From JAZTZP01 sp045637525 (lineage in GTDB: Bacteria; Bacillota; Clostridia; UBA1381), in assembly GCA_045637525.1 (NCBI GenBank), contig JAZTZP010000123.1, positions 1-7,517 on the forward strand: a stretch of 7,517 bases of DNA, read 5' to 3'. Positions within the stretch are counted from its first letter, which is position 1, and each line of letters opens with the position of its first letter. Positions 1 through 4,323 of the stretch are shown here, piece after piece. The notes below the pieces were generated by a model, which worked only from the letters and a program-made list of their open reading frames with translations, was not told the origin of the DNA and searched no databases. Made by a program: the position numbers and the translations under genes.

Positions 1-172
1 GTCAACTTAACGTTTACAGTATTGCAGTGAAATCTTTTGCCTAACAGCAAAAGGTGAAATCTGTCCTTTCGGACAGGTGAAATCCACATAAATGTGGGTG
101 AAATTTGTAGCTTACGCTACAAGTTAATGAAGAAATCGCAACCGTTTTCAAATTTAAATTTCTTAAGTTGAC
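1..172. repeat. Hairpin array with constant GTGAAAT linkers
   Basis: The sequence shows four GTGAAAT heptamers (27-33, 54-60, 77-83, 98-104), each followed by a compact perfect hairpin: 34-53 (7-bp stem, 6-nt loop), 61-76 (6 bp, loop TTTC), 84-97 (6 bp, 2-nt loop) and 105-122 (7 bp, loop TTAC). Stem sequences all differ while pairing is perfect. A looser fifth pairing joins 130-136 with 158-164. A perfect 10-bp inverted repeat (GTCAACTTAA at 1-10, TTAAGTTGAC at 163-172) encloses the array, so the left edge may continue outside the window. Linker spacings are 27, 23 and 21 nt, so this is not a repeated reading frame. No gene is visible. It could be a non-autonomous mobile element, a structured RNA, or a site acting as single-stranded DNA; the sequence does not decide. 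Confidence 0.75.
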
Positions 173-179
173 AGTATTG

Positions 180-314
180 CTTGCCTAAAGGGAGGTGGCA
201 CGGCGTAAGCCGTCACGGAGGGGTATTACATATCTATGTATTGAAAATATGTAGTAAAGATATAGAAAAATCAATATCCCTCCACCGCAAGCGGTCCCCC
301 TCCCTTTAGGCAAG
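180..314. mobile_element. MITE-like foldback element, copy 1
   Basis: A 16-bp perfect terminal inverted repeat (CTTGCCTAAAGGGAGG at 180-195, complement at 299-314) bounds about 135 bp without coding potential. Inside lie a hairpin at 200-213 (ACGGC/GCCGT, loop GTAA), an inner inverted repeat at 217-227 and 273-283 (10 of 11 positions), an AT-rich centre and a hairpin at 284-295 (ACCGC-AA-GCGGT). The right 39 nt (276-314) are identical to 7479-7517. The right end continues into GGGAGGC (314-320), which can pair back on CTCCC, so the element may be slightly longer. No clear target-site duplication was found. A non-autonomous element moved in trans is the likeliest explanation; no transposase is present here. 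Confidence 0.7.
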
Positions 315-414
315 GGAGGCAAGCAAAGCGTACCGAAATCCTACTGCAAACACGCAGATAAACTATAATTTATTTAAAAATACAAAATTATGTATAAGGG
401 TACTTGCTTACATA

Positions 415-444
415 TTGATATAAATACTTATTATATGGTACAAT
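415..444 (+). promoter_or_regulatory. Sigma-A promoter with extended -10
   Basis: TTGATA (415-420), an 18-bp spacer and TACAAT (439-444) preceded by TGG at 436-438, an extended -10. The predicted start is near 451, giving a leader of about 40 nt before the micro-ORF at 491. The 100 bases before it (315-414) are AT-rich and hold no gene I can support. Confidence 0.6.
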
Positions 445-490
445 ATATTCATAGTAAATACATAAATAAATTAAACGGAGGAATACAGAA

Positions 491-568
491 ATGGAAGATT
501 TGTTATGGGGAGCTGAAATAGATGATTTTCCTCAAGTCATCAAAAGGGACAGGGCTGTTTTGGCATGA
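491..568 (+). CDS. Micro-ORF, 25 aa, unknown or truncated remnant
   Basis: An ATG ORF of 25 residues (starts MEDLLWGAEIDDF, ends RAVLA). It has a GGAGG ribosome site at 477-481, nine bases before the ATG, and a good promoter about 40 bases further up. Promoter, ribosome site and start are all intact, so translation is likely. The peptide is mixed charged/hydrophobic with one Trp and no signal peptide or membrane segment. Its TGA stop overlaps the ATG of a second short ORF (ATGA at 565-568). I do not recognise a family. It may be a real small protein, a leader peptide, or the surviving 5' end of a gene whose remainder was deleted; a sound front end with no recognisable body fits the last option well. 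Confidence 0.4.
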   Translation: MEDLLWGAEIDDFPQVIKRDRAVLA

Positions 569-645
569 AATTTTTCAAATTTAACGCCAAAATCTACATT
601 CTCATCCACGTCCACTTTTGGCTGATTAATATATCGGACAGATAA
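565..645 (+). CDS. Possible micro-ORF, 26 aa, hydrophobic
   Basis: An ATG ORF overlapping the stop of the preceding micro-ORF by an ATGA junction, which would allow translational coupling. The product is 26 residues with a basic start (MKFFKFNAK), a hydrophobic aromatic middle (IYILIHVHFWLINI, residues 10-23) and a short polar tail (SDR). That shape resembles small membrane peptides. The ribosome site is weak (AGGG at 551-554, 10 bases before the ATG). It ends five bases before the convergent RHH gene. The ORF is short enough to be chance in AT-rich DNA. Confidence 0.2.
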   Translation: MKFFKFNAKIYILIHVHFWLINISDR

Positions 646-650
646 TCTTT

Positions 651-827
651 TTACTCATCATCTTCCTCTAAATTTTCAAGAGCTACTCTTACTGCTTCAA
701 CTACAAAAGCTGAAAATGTGCAATTTGTTCCTGTAATAGCAGTTTCAACATCTTCAATAATGTCATTCGGAAATCTTATACATTTATTAGTTGTCTGGGG
801 GATTGATGGTATTTTAAATTTTCTCAT
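651..827 (-). CDS. Small ribbon-helix-helix (CopG/Arc-like) DNA-binding protein
   Basis: The protein has 58 residues. The ORF is open further upstream, but the ATG at 827-825 is chosen because an AAGGTG ribosome site (834-839 on the plus strand) sits six bases before it. After a short basic tail (MRKFKIP), a beta strand at about residues 14-20 (NKCIRFP) is followed by helix A (about 22-33, IIEDVETAITGT) and helix B (about 37-54, TFSAFVVEAVRVALENLEE). This is the order of a ribbon-helix-helix dimer, where the strands enter the DNA major groove. The tail is acidic (EEDDE). Such proteins are commonly autorepressors or antitoxins. A dyad about 75-105 bases upstream is a plausible operator. No partner toxin is evident; the only close neighbours are the convergent micro-ORFs. 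Fold assignment is from pattern, not a search. Confidence 0.75.
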   Translation of the reverse strand: MRKFKIPSIPQTTNKCIRFPNDIIEDVETAITGTNCTFSAFVVEAVRVALENLEEDDE

Positions 828-869
828 TTTTATCACCTTATATCTTAGTAAATTTATTTTTGCAATACT

Positions 870-898
870 ATTATATGTCAAAATGCAACAAAAATTAA
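870..898 (-). promoter_or_regulatory. Probable promoter of the RHH gene
   Basis: Reading leftward, a perfect TATAAT occupies 875-870. The hexamer 17 bp upstream (898-893, TTAATT) is a poor -35. The predicted start is near 863, about 36 bases before the ATG. The weak -35 lies beside the dyad at 901-930. Confidence 0.4.
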
Positions 899-900
899 AT

Positions 901-930
901 ATAACATTTGCATTGCAATATAAATGTTAT
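901..930. promoter_or_regulatory. 9-bp dyad, candidate RHH operator
   Basis: ATAACATTT (901-909) and AAATGTTAT (922-930) form a perfect inverted repeat with a 12-bp spacer that contains ATTGCAAT. It lies between the leftward promoter of the RHH gene and a rightward promoter at 941-969. RHH dimers often bind such dyads, so shared autoregulation is an inference from position. Confidence 0.45.
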
Positions 931-940
931 GCATTATGTA

Positions 941-969
941 TTGCGTTTTGATAAAATTTATGATATAAT
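941..969 (+). promoter_or_regulatory. Rightward sigma-A promoter with extended -10
   Basis: TTGCGT (941-946), a 17-bp spacer and TATAAT (964-969) with TGA directly before it. The predicted start is near 976. It reads toward the terminator at 1119-1141 with no convincing ORF between. Confidence 0.5.
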
Positions 970-975
970 TATTAT

Positions 976-1142
976 TGTAAAAATAAAAAGATTTAAGAAA
1001 GTATCATTATTTGTAATAATAGAATAAATGCCAATTACTTATATAATACGTTCTTTTCTATTTTTACCCGACAACAGTTTTTAACTGTTGTATAAGCATT
1101 TACCGTTAATATAAAAATGGGCTGTTTGAACAGCCCGTTTTT
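976..1142 (+). ncRNA. Candidate short non-coding transcript
   Basis: The stretch between the rightward promoter and the terminator at 1119-1141 would give an RNA of about 165 nt. It contains no ORF with a ribosome site; the best is an 18-codon ATG frame near 1028 without one. The first half is very A/T-rich. It carries a perfect 9-bp hairpin at 1071-1091 (ACAACAGTT, loop TTT, AACTGTTGT) and ends in a GC-rich terminator hairpin. I recognise no Rfam-type family. It is supported only by promoter and terminator geometry. Confidence 0.3.
1119..1141. terminator. Bidirectional terminator after galM
   Basis: GGGCTGT (1119-1125), loop TTGA, ACAGCCC (1130-1136). On the plus strand GTTTTT follows; on the minus strand ATTTTTAT follows. 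It lies 12 bases past the galM stop, so it ends galM and can also end rightward transcription from 941-969. Confidence 0.8.
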
Positions 1143-1148
1143 GGTTGA

Positions 1149-2198
1149 TTATTTTACGCTGAAAGCAAATACTGTTGTAAAATCATACACTTCGTTTGCA
1201 CGAAGGATCGGTGACGGGAAATGACTGCATGCCATTGAGTTCGGGAAATACTGTGTTTCAAGACATACGGCCTGATGAACTTTATATCTTACTCCGTCTT
1301 TGTATGAAAGACTTTCATTTATGGAGTTGCCTGTATAAATCTGAATGCCGGGTTTATCTGTTGCTACTTTTAGTGTAATTCCGCTTTTCTCACTTGAAAG
1401 AACGGCCGCAGTTCTCATACCGCTTCCTGCAAGTGTAAAGTTGTGGTCATAGCCGCCGAACATTTCTATTTGCTCAAAGTCGGCGTTTATGTCACTGCCG
1501 ATGGGCTTTGGAATGCGGAAATCGAACGGTGTTCCCATAACAGATAATATCTCACCGTTTGGCATACATTCATCTGTGTTCGGCGTATAGAAGTTACTGT
1601 TGAGCTGAAGCACATGATCGCAGATATCACCTGAATCGTGGCCGTTAAGATTGAAATATGCGTGGTTTGTCATATTAAATACAGTATCCTTATCCGAGAC
1701 GGCACGATAGTTTATTTTCAGTTCGTTTGACTTTGTAAGCGTATATGTAACGCAAACTGACGCATTTCCCGGAAAACCCTCTTCGCCGTCGGGGCTTACT
1801 GTTGAGAGTATAAGCGAACAGCCGTCTGCATCTTCTTTTTCAACTGCGTCCCATATCTTTTTATCAAAGCCGACAATTCCGCCGTGAAGGCTGTTTTTGC
1901 CGTCGTTTATACCTGCGCTGTATTTACAGCCGTTTATTTCAAATTCGCCTTTGTGAAGTCTGTTTGCATGACGTCCGATTAATGCGCCCATATATCCGCT
2001 GTTTGTTTTATACTGCTCCATATTATCATGACCTAAAACAACGTCTCTTTCGTTTCCGTCTTTATCCTCAATAAATATATTCTTTATAACACCGCCGAAA
2101 TTAAGTATTACGGCACGTACGCCTGTTTTGTTGTCAAGCGTATATTCAAAAACGTCACGTCCGTTTAATTCTCCGTATTTTTTCTTTGAAATAGCCAT
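1149..2198 (-). CDS. galM: Aldose 1-epimerase (galactose mutarotase)
   Basis: The 349-residue protein is the usual length for GalM. It interconverts alpha and beta anomers of galactose and other aldoses in the cytoplasm, feeding alpha-D-galactose to galactokinase in the Leloir pathway. Family landmarks appear in order: GRHANR (Arg80), NSLHGG (His105), NMTNHAYFNL (His179, the likely catalytic acid), GGYDHNF (Asp251) and CLETQYFPNS (Glu314, the likely catalytic base). Their spacing matches Arg71, His96, His170, Asp243 and Glu304 of the Lactococcus enzyme within one or two residues, so the active site looks complete. There is no signal peptide. The ATG at 2198 has AAGGAG nine bases upstream (2208-2213). 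A strong terminator only 25 bases upstream of the start suggests that expression relies on read-through from the HPr-like gene or on an unrecognised promoter. A bidirectional terminator follows the stop. Confidence 0.95.
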   Translation of the reverse strand: MAISKKKYGELNGRDVFEYTLDNKTGVRAVILNFGGVIKNIFIEDKDGNERDVVLGHDNMEQYKTNSGYMGALIGRHANRLHKGEFEINGCKYSAGINDGKNSLHGGIVGFDKKIWDAVEKEDADGCSLILSTVSPDGEEGFPGNASVCVTYTLTKSNELKINYRAVSDKDTVFNMTNHAYFNLNGHDSGDICDHVLQLNSNFYTPNTDECMPNGEILSVMGTPFDFRIPKPIGSDINADFEQIEMFGGYDHNFTLAGSGMRTAAVLSSEKSGITLKVATDKPGIQIYTGNSINESLSYKDGVRYKVHQAVCLETQYFPNSMACSHFPSPILRANEVYDFTTVFAFSVK

Positions 2199-2223
2199 TT
2201 TAAATAACTCCTTTTCCTGTTTT

Positions 2224-2252
2224 AAAAAAAGACAGGCGCAAAGGTCCTGTCT
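2224..2252 (-). terminator. Intrinsic terminator between HPr-like gene and galM
   Basis: On the minus strand AGACAGG (2252-2246) pairs with CCTGTCT (2236-2230) across a 9-nt loop. A run of seven T (2230-2224 region) follows directly, as in a classic intrinsic terminator. It lies after the HPr-like gene and very close to the galM ribosome site, so it may limit rather than fully stop galM transcription. Confidence 0.75.
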
Positions 2253-2260
2253 GTTAAATT

Positions 2261-2309
2261 CACACGTTTGTGTGGGTTTTCAGATTACGGCTTTGCATAG
2301 TGCAAAGCC
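2261..2309. repeat. Two further hairpins in the HPr-like/galM gap
   Basis: A perfect 9-bp dyad with a 3-nt centre spans 2289-2309 (GGCTTTGCA/TGCAAAGCC), 16 bases after the HPr-like stop. A 5-bp hairpin spans 2261-2274 (CACAC, GTTT, GTGTG). Neither has a T-run on the minus strand. The larger dyad may be a transcript-end stabiliser or an operator. Confidence 0.5.
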
Positions 2310-2325
2310 ATAATACCACCGAAAA

Positions 2326-2556
2326 TTAATCAACGATAAATCTCTTTAACGAGTCGATAAATTCATCGCAATCGTCACTCTGAACCTCAACCTTTATAGG
2401 CTTTGATAAGTCAAGGCTGAAAATCCCCATAATTGACTTAGCATCAACAACATAGCGTCCTGATGTAAGATCTACATCGAAATCGTATCTGCTTACAATG
2501 TTAACAAAATCCTTTACATCGTTGATCGAGCTTAAAAGTAAATTAAAAGTTCTCAT
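2326..2556 (-). CDS. HPr-like protein lacking the active-site histidine
   Basis: The protein has 76 residues when started at the ATG at 2556, which has GGAGG eight bases upstream (2565-2569). An upstream GTG at 2571 is rejected because it overlaps that site. The HPr core is clear from about residue 20: VSRYDFDVDL, then VVDAKSIMGIFSLDLSKP, with Ser41 matching regulatory Ser46 of Bacillus HPr, and an amphipathic last helix (DEFIDSLKRFIV). A gapless alignment to Bacillus HPr puts Ser10 at His15 and Asn12 at Arg17, so PEP-dependent phosphotransfer is not possible through the usual residue. Classical HPr has about 87 residues. Bacillus Crh likewise lost His15, kept Ser46 and acts with CcpA in carbon catabolite repression, so a Crh-like regulatory role is plausible but inferred. 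It has its own sigma-A promoter and lies upstream of galM. Confidence 0.8.
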   Translation of the reverse strand: MRTFNLLLSSINDVKDFVNIVSRYDFDVDLTSGRYVVDAKSIMGIFSLDLSKPIKVEVQSDDCDEFIDSLKRFIVD

Positions 2557-2607
2557 AAGGTCATCCTCCACATCAATGTATTTTATTGTAGTTTAATCTA
2601 CAAGCAT

Positions 2608-2636
2608 ATAATACAACTTTTTTTTTATTTAGTCAA
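2608..2636 (-). promoter_or_regulatory. Promoter of the HPr-like gene
   Basis: Reading leftward: TTGACT (2636-2631), a 17-bp spacer and TATTAT (2613-2608). The predicted start is near 2601, about 45 bases before the ATG. The A-rich spacer is typical of Firmicutes promoters. Confidence 0.7.
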
Positions 2637-2642
2637 TACCTA

Positions 2643-2671
2643 TTGATTTTTTTTAAAAAATTTTATATAAT
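2643..2671 (+). promoter_or_regulatory. Promoter of mtaB
   Basis: TTGATT (2643-2648), a 17-bp A/T-only spacer and a perfect TATAAT (2666-2671). The predicted start is near 2678. The two divergent -35 boxes are only six bases apart (2636 and 2643), so the HPr-like and mtaB promoters may compete or be regulated together. Confidence 0.75.
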
Positions 2672-2677
2672 AGTACT

Positions 2678-2795
2678 AAGTGCATTTATTACTATTTACC
2701 AACAAATAGTGATTTATGCCTATCGGTGAAAAAAAGGTGTCTGCAGGGTGCAGTCGAAATTAATATTTTACGGTAAAAGACAAGGAGATAATGTT
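2678..2795 (+). other. mtaB 5' leader with two small hairpins
   Basis: About 118 nt separate the predicted start from the mtaB start codon. It contains a 7-bp stem (ACTATTT 2691-2697, AAATAGT 2704-2710), extendable by a wobble and two more pairs, and a short hairpin CTGCA-GGG-TGCAG at 2741-2753. I recognise no known riboswitch class. Confidence 0.35.
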
Positions 2796-4082
2796 GTGAA
2801 AAAGATAGCATTTTATACCTTAGGGTGCAAGGTAAATCAATACGAAACGGAAGCTATGAGCGAGCTGTTTGAAAAGGATGGATATACTGTGTCGGATTTT
2901 GACGACGTGTGCGATGTTTATGTAATAAACACATGCACCGTTACCGGAATGAGCGACAGAAAATCAAGAAAGGTTATACGTCAGGCGAAAAAGAAAAACC
3001 CGGATGCGATAGTTGCAGTAACGGGTTGCTATGCGCAGACAGCACCGGAGGAGGTGCGTAAAATTGAGGGCGTGAACTTAATTATCGGGACAAACAACAG
3101 GTCAAGGATTGTGAGTCTGGTAAATTCACTGATTCCGGGTAAGGTTTCGGAATGTGTTGATGATATTATGTCGGACAAGAATTTTGAGAAGCTTTCCATA
3201 ACGAATTATTCCGACAGGACACGTGCTTATATAAAGATTCAGGAGGGGTGTAATCAGTTTTGCAGTTATTGCATAATTCCATATGCAAGAGGCCCTGTAC
3301 GCAGTCGCAGTCGTGAGGATATTCTTGCGGAAATCAGGCTTCTTTCAGATAACGGCTTTCGTGAGGTTATACTCACCGGAATACATATCGCTTCGTATTT
3401 TGACGGTGAGGGGTATACCCTGGCGGAGCTTATCAAAGATGTTAATAAGATTGACAAAATTGAGCGTATTCGTTTAGGCTCTATTGAGCCGATGACTCTT
3501 AATGAAAGGTTTATTGCAAAAATAAAAGACTGCAATAAGCTTTGCCGTCATTTTCATCTGTCACTTCAGTCGGGATGTGATGAAACTCTTGAGCGGATGA
3601 ACAGAAAATACACAACGGCAGGCTATAAAAGGATTGTCGACTCTATAAGGGAGCATTTTGAGGATGCGGCGATAACAACGGATATTATGGTTGGATTTCC
3701 GGGCGAAACGGATGAGGAGTTTGCAAAAACTGCCGGATTTGTTAAAGAAATCGGTTTTGCTGATGCACATATATTTGAATATTCGCCGAGAAAGGGGACT
3801 CCGGCGGCTGAAATGGTGCAGATAACGGGAGATGTTAAACACAAAAGAAGTAAGGCGATTGAAAAGATAACAGCCATTTCCCGTGATGAGTTTTTTAAAT
3901 CACAGCTCGGCAAGGTGTATACCGTTTTAATGGAAACCGAGCCTCAAAAGGGCATATTTGAGGGAAAAACAGATAATTACATTACGGTTAGAGTGAAATC
4001 CGATGCCGATATAACGGAAAAGTTTGTTGACGTACAGATTACGGAGGTTTTTGGGGAGTATGTTTTTGGGGAGATGGTATGA
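2796..4082 (+). CDS. mtaB: tRNA (N6-threonylcarbamoyladenosine37-C2)-methylthiotransferase MtaB
   Basis: The 428-residue radical-SAM enzyme converts t6A37 to ms2t6A37 in ANN-decoding tRNAs, such as Lys-UUU, stabilising codon pairing. Domains in order: an N-terminal methylthiotransferase domain with cluster cysteines Cys11 (LGCKVNQYETE), Cys47 (NTCTVT) and Cys78 (VTGCYAQ); a radical-SAM domain with CNQFCSYC (Cys152, Cys156, Cys159) followed by IIPYARGPVRSR; and a C-terminal TRAM-like RNA-binding region from about 370. LGCKVNQYE and YARGPVRSR favour MtaB over MiaB or RimO. The start is the GTG at 2796, with AAGGAG eight bases upstream (2782-2787). The longer GTG start at 2748 has no comparable ribosome site and adds a non-family extension. 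The gene has its own promoter, diverges from the HPr-like gene and converges with lacZ. Length is slightly below the roughly 450 residues of Bacillus YqeV. All six cysteines are present. Confidence 0.93.
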   Translation: MKKIAFYTLGCKVNQYETEAMSELFEKDGYTVSDFDDVCDVYVINTCTVTGMSDRKSRKVIRQAKKKNPDAIVAVTGCYAQTAPEEVRKIEGVNLIIGTNNRSRIVSLVNSLIPGKVSECVDDIMSDKNFEKLSITNYSDRTRAYIKIQEGCNQFCSYCIIPYARGPVRSRSREDILAEIRLLSDNGFREVILTGIHIASYFDGEGYTLAELIKDVNKIDKIERIRLGSIEPMTLNERFIAKIKDCNKLCRHFHLSLQSGCDETLERMNRKYTTAGYKRIVDSIREHFEDAAITTDIMVGFPGETDEEFAKTAGFVKEIGFADAHIFEYSPRKGTPAAEMVQITGDVKHKRSKAIEKITAISRDEFFKSQLGKVYTVLMETEPQKGIFEGKTDNYITVRVKSDADITEKFVDVQITEVFGEYVFGEMV

Positions 4083-4164
4083 TAATAAAACTTTGGCGAT
4101 TTCGGAAACTAAAATTGATACTAACATCTTGACCTCAAAAAATATTCAGTTAAGAACGTTCCCA

Positions 4165-4199
4165 TTTCAAAAGGCAGTCGAAACGACTGCCTTTTGAAA
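4165..4199 (+). terminator. Strong terminator after mtaB
   Basis: A 16-bp perfect stem (TTTCAAAAGGCAGTCG, loop AAA, complement) spans 4165-4199, about 80 bases after the mtaB stop. The U-rich stretch lies within the 3' arm (CCTTTTG). The symmetry allows function on both strands. Confidence 0.75.
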
Positions 4200-4264
4200 A
4201 AATGAGTAGCAACATTTTGAAAAGAGAGTTGCGTTTTAATTTATGAAAAATATGTACATAAATT

Positions 4265-4313
4265 AAAAAACTGTGGTAAGATGTGTTTTATATACATTTA
4301 CCGCAGTTTTTTT
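4265..4313. terminator. Bidirectional terminator after lacZ
   Basis: AAAAACTGTGGTAA (4266-4279) pairs with TTACCGCAGTTTTT (4298-4311), with one G-U pair on the plus-strand RNA. Seven T follow on the plus strand, and six T on the minus strand. It begins 11 bases past the lacZ stop, so it ends lacZ and backs up the mtaB terminator. A smaller inverted repeat (AATTTATG 4238-4245, CATAAATT 4257-4264) adjoins it. Confidence 0.8.
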
Positions 4314-4323
4314 ATCTGTAAAA

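Noticed and set aside
1..180. A CRISPR array.
   Set aside because: The constant part is only 7 nt, the intervening units are self-complementary hairpins of unequal length, and no cas gene is present.
828..881. A longer RHH frame starting at 881.
   Set aside because: The added residues cover the predicted transcription start and -10 box, and the ATG at 827 has its own ribosome site.
718..951. A 77-codon plus-strand frame with hydrophobic stretches.
   Set aside because: It is antisense to the RHH gene, runs through its promoter and the dyad, and has no ribosome site.
2216..2236. CCTGT (2216-2220) can pair with ACAGG (2232-2236), overlapping the terminator before galM, like an antiterminator.
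   Set aside because: In the leftward RNA the competing arm is transcribed after the terminator stem and T-run, so it could not prevent the terminator from forming.
2716..2763. A 15-codon ORF in the mtaB leader as a possible regulatory peptide.
   Set aside because: No ribosome site precedes it, and its codons show no pattern such as runs of one amino acid that would suggest attenuation.
2748..2795. A longer mtaB reading frame starting at the GTG at 2748.
   Set aside because: It lacks a comparable ribosome site, and the extra 16 residues precede the usual family start; the GTG at 2796 has AAGGAG at the right distance.
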